From Paracoccus sp. JM45 (GTDB lineage: Bacteria; Pseudomonadota; Alphaproteobacteria; Rhodobacterales; Rhodobacteraceae), in contig NZ_QQVY01000005.1 of assembly GCF_003590715.1 (NCBI RefSeq), positions 36,255-100,254 on the forward strand: a DNA stretch of 64,000 nt. The letters run 5' to 3'. The notes beneath the pieces were generated by a model, which saw only the letters and a program-made list of their open reading frames with translations, was not told the DNA's origin and did not search any database. Positions 45,108 through 52,909 of the stretch are shown here, in pieces (the first letter of the stretch is position 1; the number at the start of each line of letters is the position of its first letter). A program made the position numbers and the translations under genes.

Positions 45108-46142
45108 ATGGCTATGATCACCCTGCGTCAGCTTTTGGACCACGCCGCTGAAAACAGCTATGCCGTGCCGGCGTTCAACATCAACAATTTGGAACAGGGC
45201 CTTTCGGTCATGAAGGCGGCGCAGGCCACGCGTTCGCCTGTTATCCTGCAGGCCAGCCGCGGCGCGCGGGCCTATGCCAATGATCTGGTGCTGGCAGGTC
45301 TGATTTCGGGGCTGGCCAAGGCTTATCCGGATATTCCGCTGTGCATGCATCTGGATCACGGCAACGGTCTGGAAACCTGCGCGACGGCGATCCAGAACGG
45401 CTTTACCAGCGTCATGATGGACGGGTCGCTGAAATCCGATGGCACGACGCCTGCCAATTATGAATATAACGCCGACATTACCCGTCGCGTGACCCAGATG
45501 GCGCATGCCTGCGGTGTGTCCGTCGAGGGTGAGCTGGGCGTGCTGGGCAGTCTGGAAACCGGCATGGGCGATCAGGAAGACGGCCATGGCGCGACCGAAA
45601 AGCTGTCCCATGACCAGCTGCTGACCGATCCTGCCGAGGCCGAGCAATTCGTCAAGGATACCGGTGTCGATGCACTGGCTGTTGCGATGGGGACCAGCCA
45701 TGGTGCCTATAAGTTCACGCGCAAACCCGATGGCGACATTCTGGCCATGGGTGTGATCGAGGAAATCCATCGTCGCATTCCCAACACCCATCTGGTGATG
45801 CACGGCTCATCCTCGGTCCCCGAGGATCTGCAAGAGATTATCAACCAGTATGGCGGCGAAATCCGCCCCACATGGGGTGTTCCGGTCGAGGAAATCCAGC
45901 GCGGCATCAAGCACGGCGTTCGCAAGGTCAATATCGACACCGACAACCGTCTGGCCATGACCGCCGCGATCCGTAAATGCTTTGCCGAGGATCCTTCGGA
46001 ATTCGATCCGCGCAAATATCTGAAGCCCGCGATGGAAATGATGGCACAGGTCTGTCAGGATCGCTTCGAGGCTTTCGGCACCGCAGGTCAGGCCGACAAG
46101 CTGCGTCCGCTGCCGCTGTCGGCAATGGCTGGACGTTACTAG
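45108..46142 (+). CDS. fba: Class II fructose-bisphosphate aldolase
   Basis: A 344-residue zinc aldolase of the CbbA/Fba type. Start ATG at 45108 with TAAGGAT upstream. Motifs: [37 protein letters not shown] (zinc His), [40 protein letters not shown] and [15 protein letters not shown]. It produces glyceraldehyde 3-phosphate, the substrate of the GAPDH encoded next. A GGCGCGGGG hairpin follows its stop. Confidence 0.95.
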   Translation: MAMITLRQLLDHAAENSYAVPAFNINNLEQGLSVMKAAQATRSPVILQASRGARAYANDLVLAGLISGLAKAYPDIPLCMHLDHGNGLETCATAIQNGFTSVMMDGSLKSDGTTPANYEYNADITRRVTQMAHACGVSVEGELGVLGSLETGMGDQEDGHGATEKLSHDQLLTDPAEAEQFVKDTGVDALAVAMGTSHGAYKFTRKPDGDILAMGVIEEIHRRIPNTHLVMHGSSSVPEDLQEIINQYGGEIRPTWGVPVEEIQRGIKHGVRKVNIDTDNRLAMTAAIRKCFAEDPSEFDPRKYLKPAMEMMAQVCQDRFEAFGTAGQADKLRPLPLSAMAGRY

Positions 46143-46150
46143 GGATATCG

Positions 46151-46172
46151 GGCGCGGGGTCCACCCCGCGCC
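46151..46172 (+). terminator. Hairpin after fba
   Basis: GGCGCGGGG (46151-46159) pairs perfectly with CCCCGCGCC (46164-46172) around four bases. There is no immediate T run, so it may only partly stop transcription into gap, which has its own A+T-rich leader. Confidence 0.5.
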
Positions 46173-46218
46173 GTGACAGCCTTGCGGGTTGTGTGCTTTT
46201 AATTTCTATTATACATGA

Positions 46219-46231
46219 TTAATTGAATTAA
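46219..46231. promoter_or_regulatory. TTAATTGAATTAA palindrome upstream of gap
   Basis: A perfect 6-1-6 palindrome lies 20 bp before the gap start within an A+T-rich stretch (46198-46232) that also includes TATTATAC, a possible -10 element. It shares TTAATTGAA with the fbp leader. Its position over a promoter suggests an operator. Confidence 0.45.
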
Positions 46232-46250
46232 AGCATCCCGAAAGGCTGAT

Positions 46251-47264
46251 ATGATGACCCGGATCGCCCTGAATGGCCTTGGCCGTATCGGAAAACTGGT
46301 GTTGCGCGACCTGATCGATACAGGTGCCGCCGGACAGATCGTTTTGCTGAACGACACTGTCGGAACGCCTGAACAACATGCGATGTGGCTGGAATTCGAC
46401 AGTGTCCACGGGCGCTGGGCCACAGATATCAGCTATGATGACGCCGGACTGGTGATCAACGGCCAGCAGATCGCGCTGACCTCTGCCAAACGGATTCAGG
46501 ATCTGCCGCTGCAGGATATGGGCATCGATGTCGTGATCGATTGCACCGGTGTTTTCAAAACCGCCGACAAGGTGCAGCCCTATTTTGATGCCAGTGTGAA
46601 AAAGGTTGTTGTTTCGGCACCGGTCAAGGATGGCGGGGCGTTGAACATCGTCTATGGCATCAACCACGGTGATTATGATCCCGACCAGCACCGGCTGATC
46701 ACGGCAGCCAGCTGCACAACCAACTGTCTGGCCCCTGTGGTCAAGGTGATCCACGAAGGTCTGGGCATTCGCCACGGATCAATCACGACCATCCATGATG
46801 TGACGAACACCCAGACCATTGTGGATCGTCCCGCCAAGGATTCACGCCGCGCAAGGTCGGCATTGTCGAACCTGATCCCGACCTCGACCGGATCGGCGAC
46901 GGCGATCACGCTGATTTATCCCGAACTTGCAGGCCGTCTGAACGGTCATGCCGTGCGTGTGCCACTGTTGAATGCATCCCTGACCGATTGCGTGTTCGAG
47001 GTCGAACGCCCCACCACCGCAGCCGAGGTGAACGCCCTGTTCGCCGCTGCCGCAGAAGGCCCCCTGAAAGGCATTCTGGGATATGAGGAGCGGCCATTGG
47101 TGTCATGCGATTACCTGAATGATCCACGGTCGGGCATTATCGACGCCGGATCGACCATGGTCATCAACGGCACGCAGGTCAAAATCTATGCGTGGTATGA
47201 CAATGAATGGGGCTATGCCTGCCGTCTGGCAGATATTGTCCGCATGGTGGCGGGCGAAAAATGA
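46251..47264 (+). CDS. Glyceraldehyde-3-phosphate dehydrogenase, ArsJ-associated type
   Basis: A 337-residue GAPDH with the NAD fold ([14 protein letters not shown]), the catalytic Cys155 in [37 protein letters not shown] and [11 protein letters not shown]. The stretch [40 protein letters not shown] resembles GAPDHs encoded beside arsJ, which use arsenate in place of phosphate to make unstable 1-arseno-3-phosphoglycerate. Its stop overlaps the arsJ start (ATGA), the same coupling seen in characterised pairs. It might also serve normal carbon flow, given fbp and fba upstream. AAAGGC precedes the ATG; ATG-ATG at 46251/46254 are alternatives. Confidence 0.88.
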   Translation: MMTRIALNGLGRIGKLVLRDLIDTGAAGQIVLLNDTVGTPEQHAMWLEFDSVHGRWATDISYDDAGLVINGQQIALTSAKRIQDLPLQDMGIDVVIDCTGVFKTADKVQPYFDASVKKVVVSAPVKDGGALNIVYGINHGDYDPDQHRLITAASCTTNCLAPVVKVIHEGLGIRHGSITTIHDVTNTQTIVDRPAKDSRRARSALSNLIPTSTGSATAITLIYPELAGRLNGHAVRVPLLNASLTDCVFEVERPTTAAEVNALFAAAAEGPLKGILGYEERPLVSCDYLNDPRSGIIDAGSTMVINGTQVKIYAWYDNEWGYACRLADIVRMVAGEK

Positions 47265-48490
47265 ACGGCCTGCGCGCTTATATTGCCGTAACGGCGGCCT
47301 ATTGGACCTTTATGCTGTCGGATGGCGCCCTGCGGATGCTGGTGTTGTTGCATTTCAACGGGTTGGGATTCTCTCCGATCCAGCTGGCGTGGCTGTTCCT
47401 GCTGTATGAACTGGCAGGCATTGTCACCAATCTGGCGGCAGGATGGATTGCCGCGCGCTTTGGTTTGGCCAGCACGCTGTTTGCGGGGCTTGGTTTGCAG
47501 GTGGCGGCCCTGATCGCCTTGGCGCAACTTGATCCGGCATGGGGCATGGTGCCATCGGTTATCTTTGTGATGGCGGTGCAGGGTGCCAGTGGCGTCGCCA
47601 AGGATCTGTCCAAGATGTCATCGAAGTCAGCGGTCAAGGTGCTTGCGCCGACCGGTGACGGGGTGCTGTTCCGCTGGGTCGCGGCGCTGACGGGCTCGAA
47701 GAATGCCGTCAAAGGCTTGGGGTTCTTCCTTGGGGCCGCGATGCTGGGGCTGGCCGGTTTTCAGGCGGCGGTCTGGTTTATGGCGGCGGTGCTGGCCATC
47801 ATCCTGATCGCGATTGCCTTGTTCCTGCCCGAGGGCCTGCCCAAAGGGCGCAAGGACAGCAAGATCAGCGCCATCTGGTCGCGTGACCCGCTGGTCAACC
47901 GGCTGTCGCTTTCACGCATGTTCCTGTTCGGTGCAAGGGATGTGTGGTTCGTCGTCGGTATTCCGGTCTATTTCCACTCGGTCCTGTCGGATGGCACCCC
48001 TGATGGCAGCCGAGAGGCTTTCTTTCTGATCGGCGCATTCATGGCGGCATGGATCATTGCCTATGGGGGGGTTCAGGCGGCTGCTCCTCGATTGCTGGCC
48101 GCGCAGGGCAAAGCAGTTGCGGCCATTGTCGACAAGGCAATCGCATGGGCCGGATGGCTGGTGCCGATCCCCTTGGTTCTGGCCGGATTGGCGATGTTGT
48201 CCAAGGGTCCGGCGCTGTGGCTGACCTTGGCCTTGGTTGCGGGGCTGATGCTGTTCGGCTTTGTCTTCGCGGTCAATTCGGCGGTGCATTCCTATCTGAT
48301 TCTTGCGTTTTCCAAGAATGACCGCGTCACGATGGATGTCGGTTTCTACTATATGGCAAATGCTGCGGGGCGTTTGCTGGGAACACTTCTGTCCGGCCTC
48401 AGCTATCAGTTCGGTGGATTGCCGTTATGTCTGGGCACAGCTGGGGTGATGGCCTTGGCAAGCTGGGTCAGTATCCGCCGCCTGCGGTAA
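47261..48490 (+). CDS. arsJ: ArsJ-type organoarsenical efflux MFS transporter
   Basis: A 409-residue, roughly 12-helix MFS protein starting at the ATG at 47261, overlapping the GAPDH stop. It matches ArsJ over its length: [49 protein letters not shown] (given in pieces by helix), [17 protein letters not shown], the [21 protein letters not shown] segment and [17 protein letters not shown]. ArsJ exports 1-arseno-3-phosphoglycerate, which falls apart outside the cell, giving arsenate resistance without reduction. No arsR, arsC or arsB is adjacent. A long-loop inverted repeat follows. Confidence 0.9.
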   Translation: MNGLRAYIAVTAAYWTFMLSDGALRMLVLLHFNGLGFSPIQLAWLFLLYELAGIVTNLAAGWIAARFGLASTLFAGLGLQVAALIALAQLDPAWGMVPSVIFVMAVQGASGVAKDLSKMSSKSAVKVLAPTGDGVLFRWVAALTGSKNAVKGLGFFLGAAMLGLAGFQAAVWFMAAVLAIILIAIALFLPEGLPKGRKDSKISAIWSRDPLVNRLSLSRMFLFGARDVWFVVGIPVYFHSVLSDGTPDGSREAFFLIGAFMAAWIIAYGGVQAAAPRLLAAQGKAVAAIVDKAIAWAGWLVPIPLVLAGLAMLSKGPALWLTLALVAGLMLFGFVFAVNSAVHSYLILAFSKNDRVTMDVGFYYMANAAGRLLGTLLSGLSYQFGGLPLCLGTAGVMALASWVSIRRLR

Positions 48491-48508
48491 GCAGCGATGG
48501 AACATCAG

Positions 48509-48553
48509 GGCAGGGGATGTGCGTTGGTTGGTACAATGTGCACGACCCCTGCC
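48509..48553 (+). terminator. Inverted repeat after arsJ
   Basis: GGCAGGGG (48509-48516) pairs with CCCCTGCC (48546-48553) around 29 bases that can fold further (TGTGC...). It ends the arsJ transcript before the TetR gene. There is no strong T run. Confidence 0.45.
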
Positions 48554-48591
48554 AGTCTGAACTTATCAAAAATTTATTTCCAGCAGTGCAC

Positions 48592-48606
48592 TAGACAATC
48601 GGTCTA
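48592..48606. promoter_or_regulatory. NemR-like TetR operator
   Basis: TAGAC (48592-48596) and GTCTA (48602-48606) flank AATCG, 20 bp before the TetR ATG. The TAGAC-N5-GTCTA form matches operators of NemR-type regulators of electrophile-reductase genes. Confidence 0.6.
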
Positions 48607-48626
48607 ACGTGCATAGGTAGTGTATC

Positions 48627-49205
48627 ATGACAGATGCACGCACCCATATACTGGATACCGGACGCCGCCTTGTGGCACAGCGCGGCTATACCGCAGTCGG
48701 CCTTGGCCAATTGTTGGCCGAAGCCGAGGTGCCCAAGGGGTCTTTCTATCACTATTTCACCTCGAAAGAGGGATATGGCTGTGCGCTGCTGGATCGCTAT
48801 GTCCGCGATTACGAAGCCAACCTTGCCGCCACGCTGGATAACGGACAGCTGTCCGGCCGCGACAGGGTGCTGGATTATTTCGCTGACTGGCAGGGGCGAC
48901 AGGGCGGCGACGATGCCCAGCAGAAATGCCTGATCGTCAAATTGGCCGCCGAAGTGGCCGATCTGTCCCCCGATATGCGCGCCATTCTGCAACAGGGTGT
49001 TCAAGGCATCATTGCCAAGCTGTCCGATGCGCTGGTCCAAGCAGGCCGCGACGAATCGATGGTCGCTGTCGATGACCCCGAAGCCCTTGCCACGACGCTG
49101 TACCAACTGTGGCTTGGCGCCAGCCTGATGGCACATCTGTCGCAAGACAACGCCCCCTTTCATCACGCGATGGCGCAAAGCCGGACGCTTTTGCGCCAAT
49201 CGTGA
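48627..49205 (+). CDS. TetR-family regulator (NemR-like)
   Basis: A 192-residue repressor with the N-terminal helix-turn-helix ILDTGRRLVAQRGYTAVGLGQLLAEAEVPKGSFYHYFTSKEGYG and a TetR_C domain. Cys101-region residue in QQKCLIVKLAAEVADLSP sits where NemR-type proteins have a redox-sensing cysteine. It is autoregulated by the TAGAC-N5-GTCTA site just upstream and leads an operon with a CurA-type reductase and a DJ-1 family protein. The likely inducers are electrophiles such as quinones or aldehydes. Confidence 0.88.
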   Translation: MTDARTHILDTGRRLVAQRGYTAVGLGQLLAEAEVPKGSFYHYFTSKEGYGCALLDRYVRDYEANLAATLDNGQLSGRDRVLDYFADWQGRQGGDDAQQKCLIVKLAAEVADLSPDMRAILQQGVQGIIAKLSDALVQAGRDESMVAVDDPEALATTLYQLWLGASLMAHLSQDNAPFHHAMAQSRTLLRQS

Positions 49206-49249
49206 AACCCATTCCAGAACTTGGTCCACCGGACCGAAAAGGAGATAAT

Positions 49250-50281
49250 ATGGCACAGTCGAACACACAGAACCGCCGCCAGATTCTGGCCGAACGCCCC
49301 AATGGCGAGCCGACCGAAAACACGCTGCGCCTTGAAACCGCGGATGTTCCGACCCCGAAAAAGGGCCAGATGCTGCTGCGCAACGAATTTCTGTCGCTGG
49401 ACCCCTATATGCGTGGCCGGATGAGCGATGCGCCCTCTTACGCGGCCCCTGTCGAGGTCGGCGATGTCATGGTCGGTGGGACGGTGTCGCAGGTCGTCAC
49501 CTCGCACGTCGAGGGCTTTGAAGAAGGTGATTGGGTCGTCGCATTCGGCGGCTGGCAGGATTACGCCCTGTCCGATGGCAAGGGTGTCATCAACATGGGC
49601 AAGAACCCCGAAAACCCGTCATGGGCGTTGGGCGTTCTGGGCATGCCCGGCCTGACCGCTTGGGCGGGGTTGACGCAGATCGGTTTACCCAAGGCAGGTG
49701 AAACACTGGTCGTGGCGGGCGCAAGCGGACCTGTCGGTGCGACCGTTGGCCAGATCGGCAAGATCCTTGGCCTGAAGGTCATCGGCATCGCCGGTGGTGC
49801 CGACAAGTGCAAGCACGTCGTAGATACTTTGGGCTTTGACGCCTGCGTTGATTACAAAGCCGACAGTTTCGAGGCTGACCTGAAAGCCAAAGCAACTGAC
49901 GGCATCGACATCTATTTCGAAAACGTCGGTGGTGCGGTCTTTGACGCGGTGCTGCCACTGCTGAACCCCTCGGCCCGTATTCCGGTGTGCGGCCTGATTT
50001 CGCAGTATAACGCGACCTCGCTGCCCGACGGGCCGGACCGCATGAATTATCTGATGGGTCAGATCCTTCGCAAGCGGATGACCATGCGCGGATTTATTGT
50101 CTTTGACGATTTCGGTCAACATTACCCCGAATTTGCCGAACAAGTTGGTGGTTGGGTCAAGGAAGGCAAGATCAAATACCGTGAGGAAATGATCGACGGT
50201 CTGGAACAGGCACCCCAAGCCTTTATCGGACTGCTGCGCGGCGAGGCTTTCGGCAAGCGCGTCATCCGTCTGTCCGCCTAA
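49250..50281 (+). CDS. Zinc-free MDR oxidoreductase (CurA / prostaglandin-reductase-like)
   Basis: A 343-residue NADPH-dependent double-bond reductase started at the ATG at 49250 (AAAAGGAG upstream); the longer frame from 49109 overlaps tetR. Motifs: LLRNEFLSLDPYMRGRM, VVAFGGWQDYAL, LGMPGLTAWAGLTQIG, VVAGASGPVGATVGQIGKILG (nucleotide-binding loop), DYKADSFEADLKA, DIYFENVGG and GLISQYN. These are the medium-chain reductases without zinc. It reduces alpha,beta-unsaturated carbonyls. Confidence 0.93.
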   Translation: MAQSNTQNRRQILAERPNGEPTENTLRLETADVPTPKKGQMLLRNEFLSLDPYMRGRMSDAPSYAAPVEVGDVMVGGTVSQVVTSHVEGFEEGDWVVAFGGWQDYALSDGKGVINMGKNPENPSWALGVLGMPGLTAWAGLTQIGLPKAGETLVVAGASGPVGATVGQIGKILGLKVIGIAGGADKCKHVVDTLGFDACVDYKADSFEADLKAKATDGIDIYFENVGGAVFDAVLPLLNPSARIPVCGLISQYNATSLPDGPDRMNYLMGQILRKRMTMRGFIVFDDFGQHYPEFAEQVGGWVKEGKIKYREEMIDGLEQAPQAFIGLLRGEAFGKRVIRLSA

Positions 50282-50308
50282 TCCCCACATTCTCAAGGAG
50301 AAACCGAT

Positions 50309-50983
50309 ATGAAAATCCTGATGGTTCTGACTTCGCATGACAAACTGGGCGACACCGGTGAAAAAACCGGCTTCTGGCTAGAGGAATTTGCCGCCCCCTA
50401 TTACACCTTCAAAGACGCAGGGGCCGAGGTGGTTCTGGCATCCCCCAAAGGTGGCCAACCGCCTCTGGACCCCAAAAGCGACGATGAAAGCACCCAGACG
50501 GCAGCGACCACGCGTTTCAAGGGCGATGATGCCGCGCAGGCCGATCTGGCCAACACCAAAGTGCTGGCCGATGTGACGGAAGCGGGCTTTGATGCCATCT
50601 TCTATCCCGGTGGTCACGGTCCCTTGTGGGATCTGGCCGAAGATGCCGACAGCAAGCGCTTGATCGAGGCATTTGCCGCCAAGGACCTGCCCGTCGGCGC
50701 TGTCTGCCACGCGCCTGCCGTCTTCCGTCATACGGTGACTGCCGATGGCAAGCCGCTGGTTTCCGGCAAGCGCGTCACCGGCTTTACCAACACCGAGGAA
50801 GAGGCCGTCGGCCTGACCGATGTTGTTCCCTTCCTGGTCGAGGATATGCTGAAAGCCAATGGCGGCAGCTATGAAAAGGGCGACGATTGGGCTGTCTTTA
50901 CGCTTGTCGATGGCAAGCTGGTCACGGGCCAGAACCCTGCGTCCTCTGAAAAGGCCGCGGAAAAACTACTGGCATTGATCTGA
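50309..50983 (+). CDS. DJ-1/PfpI family protein (Hsp31/HchA-like)
   Basis: A 224-residue type 1 glutamine-amidotransferase-like protein. Start ATG at 50309 with AAGGAGAAACC. The catalytic Cys133 and following His are in GAVCHAPAVFRHT; an upstream acidic residue lies in the FYPGGHGPLWDLAED loop. Length and the GKTGFWLEEFAAPYYTFKDAGAEV opening match the HchA/Hsp31 branch, which shows glyoxalase III or deglycase activity on methylglyoxal. Third gene of the TetR operon. Confidence 0.92.
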   Translation: MKILMVLTSHDKLGDTGEKTGFWLEEFAAPYYTFKDAGAEVVLASPKGGQPPLDPKSDDESTQTAATTRFKGDDAAQADLANTKVLADVTEAGFDAIFYPGGHGPLWDLAEDADSKRLIEAFAAKDLPVGAVCHAPAVFRHTVTADGKPLVSGKRVTGFTNTEEEAVGLTDVVPFLVEDMLKANGGSYEKGDDWAVFTLVDGKLVTGQNPASSEKAAEKLLALI

Positions 50984-51024
50984 CCGGATCAGCGTCGTCG
51001 GGTAGTTAAAACCTGACCTGCATG

Positions 51025-51050
51025 GAACCCGATCGTCCGCGGTCGGGTTC
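51025..51050 (+). terminator. Terminator-like hairpin after the DJ-1 gene
   Basis: GAACCCGA (51025-51032) pairs with TCGGGTTC (51043-51050), followed by an A+T-rich tail (ACATTTATATATTA). It separates the stress operon from the oxidase operon. The rest of the gap (51051-51114) holds the next promoter. Confidence 0.6.
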
Positions 51051-51114
51051 ACATTTATATATTATCGGCGGGTTCCCGCTGATACCTCAGAGAGATACCC
51101 AGGGAAACGGATCT

Positions 51115-52416
51115 ATGTTCAAACAGATCTGCCTAGGCATTCTGGCTGTCGGCGCAATCGGCGCTGCGGGCTTTGGTGTCTATGCTTATAAGCCTGCCAT
51201 ATCGCCGGTCACTGCGGCAGACCACGCCAGTTTCCCCCCTGAACAGGTGGAACAGGGCAGGGTGCTGGTTGGTGCCGGCTATTGCGCGACCTGCCATACG
51301 GCAAAGGGTGGCGAACCTTATGCCGGCAATTACGCAATGGAGACAGGGTTCGGCACCATCTATGCCACGAACCTGACGCCGGATATGGAAACAGGCATCG
51401 GGGCCTATTCCAAGGATGCGTTCCGCCGGGCCATGCATGAAGGGGTTGCCCGTGACGGCAGCCACCTGTTCCCCGCCTTCCCCTATGACCATTTCACCAA
51501 GATGAGCGACGATGACATTGATGCCATCTATGCGTTCATCATGTCCGAGGTGAAGCCGGTCCGCACCACCCAGAAGGAAAACGAACTGCCCTTCCCGTTG
51601 AACGTCCGTTTCCTGCAGGCCGGTTGGAAAATGCTGTTCGTCGATTTTGGCGAATATGAAACCGATCCGGATAAATCGGCGGAATGGAACCGCGGTGCCT
51701 ATCTGGCCGAGGGCGTGACCCATTGCGGCGCATGCCACACCCCGCGCAATGCCCTTGGCGCGGAAGACGCCGATCAGAAATTTGCCGGCGCCGAGATTGA
51801 CCGCTGGCAGGCCCCTGCGCTGACCGCGGCCAATGCCTCGGCCGTGCCGTGGAACGCAGCGGAATTCCGGGAATATCTGGTCAAGGGATCGACGAAATAC
51901 CACGGGATTGCTGCAGGTCCGATGGGTCCGGTTGTCCATGCGGGTGTGCGTGAACTGCCCGACAGCGATCTGACAGCGATCAGCATCTATCTGGCCGATC
52001 AGGTCGGTGCGGATGACAGCGATCCTGCCGACAGCCAGATCGTTCAGGCCAGCCTTGAACGCAACGCCCCCGACCGCCGCTATCGTCAGGCCGAGGGTGA
52101 ACGTCTGTACACAACCGCCTGTGCGGCCTGCCACTACAATTCGCAGCAGATCAATGCGGGGCGTCCCGATCTTGGGATCAATTCATCCGTCAATCAGAAT
52201 GATCCCAGCAACCTGATTCAGGTGATCCTCTATGGTGTGAACAGCCATCAAGGGACCGAAGGCGTCGTGATGCCCGGTTTCCGTGACGCGCTGAGCGATG
52301 ACCAGATCACCTCTATTGCCGCCTATCTTCGCGCTGACCGTGCCGAACAGGCCCCGTGGGAAGGCTTGCGCGGCAGCGTGACCGAACTGCGCGCCCGCGG
52401 CCCCGGCACCCACTAA
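51115..52416 (+). CDS. Membrane-anchored triheme cytochrome c (alcohol/aldehyde dehydrogenase type)
   Basis: A 433-residue protein started at the ATG at 51115; the N-terminal helix (QICLGILAVGAIGAAGFGVYAY) is a signal or anchor. Three c-type heme sites are present, CATCH, CGACH and CAACH, each in its own domain, with GVARDGSHLFPAFPYDHFTKMSDDDIDAIYAFI and MPGFRDALSDDQITSIAAYLR typical of the cytochrome subunit of acetic-acid-bacterial alcohol or aldehyde dehydrogenases. It passes electrons from the molybdenum enzyme encoded next to the quinone pool or terminal oxidase. Confidence 0.92.
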   Translation: MFKQICLGILAVGAIGAAGFGVYAYKPAISPVTAADHASFPPEQVEQGRVLVGAGYCATCHTAKGGEPYAGNYAMETGFGTIYATNLTPDMETGIGAYSKDAFRRAMHEGVARDGSHLFPAFPYDHFTKMSDDDIDAIYAFIMSEVKPVRTTQKENELPFPLNVRFLQAGWKMLFVDFGEYETDPDKSAEWNRGAYLAEGVTHCGACHTPRNALGAEDADQKFAGAEIDRWQAPALTAANASAVPWNAAEFREYLVKGSTKYHGIAAGPMGPVVHAGVRELPDSDLTAISIYLADQVGADDSDPADSQIVQASLERNAPDRRYRQAEGERLYTTACAACHYNSQQINAGRPDLGINSSVNQNDPSNLIQVILYGVNSHQGTEGVVMPGFRDALSDDQITSIAAYLRADRAEQAPWEGLRGSVTELRARGPGTH

Positions 52417-52435
52417 TTCATAAGGGAAAGACCTG

Positions 52436-52909
52436 ATGGTAAATTTGAAAATCAACGGGCGCGAGGTCAGCGTCGATGCCGATCCCGCGACCCCTTTGCT
52501 GTGGGCGATCCGCGATGAAATCGGCCTGACGGGCACGAAATTCGGTTGTGGCATCGGCATGTGCGGTGCCTGCACCGTCCATGTGGGCGGTCAGGCCACG
52601 CGGTCCTGCATCACCATGTTGGGCGACGTCGAAGGCACCGAGATCACCACGATCGAAGGTCTGGACGCCGATGACAACCACCCCGTTCAGGAAGCGTGGC
52701 GCAATCTGCGTGTGCCGCAATGCGGGTACTGTCAGTCGGGCCAGATCATGCAGGCCGCAGCCCTGCTGACCGACATCCCCGACCCAAGCGACGACGACAT
52801 CGACGCCGTCATGACCGGCAACCTGTGCCGCTGCATGACCTATCCGCGCATCCGTAGTGCGGTCCGCGAAGCAGCTTCGGCAAATAGGGGGCAGACCCAG
52901 AATGGCTAA
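52436..52909 (+). CDS. 2Fe-2S subunit of molybdenum hydroxylase (IorA-like)
   Basis: A 157-residue subunit with two Fe-S domains: plant-ferredoxin type C-x4-C-x2-C in KFGCGIGMCGACTVH plus Cys in RSCITML, and the C-terminal four-helix type CGYCQSGQ and CRCMTYPRIR. It follows the cytochrome gene by 19 bp (AAGGGAAAG upstream) and overlaps the molybdenum subunit start by eight bases. This two-plus-cytochrome architecture lacks the FAD subunit of xanthine dehydrogenase, as in isoquinoline 1-oxidoreductase. Confidence 0.94.
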   Translation: MVNLKINGREVSVDADPATPLLWAIRDEIGLTGTKFGCGIGMCGACTVHVGGQATRSCITMLGDVEGTEITTIEGLDADDNHPVQEAWRNLRVPQCGYCQSGQIMQAAALLTDIPDPSDDDIDAVMTGNLCRCMTYPRIRSAVREAASANRGQTQNG

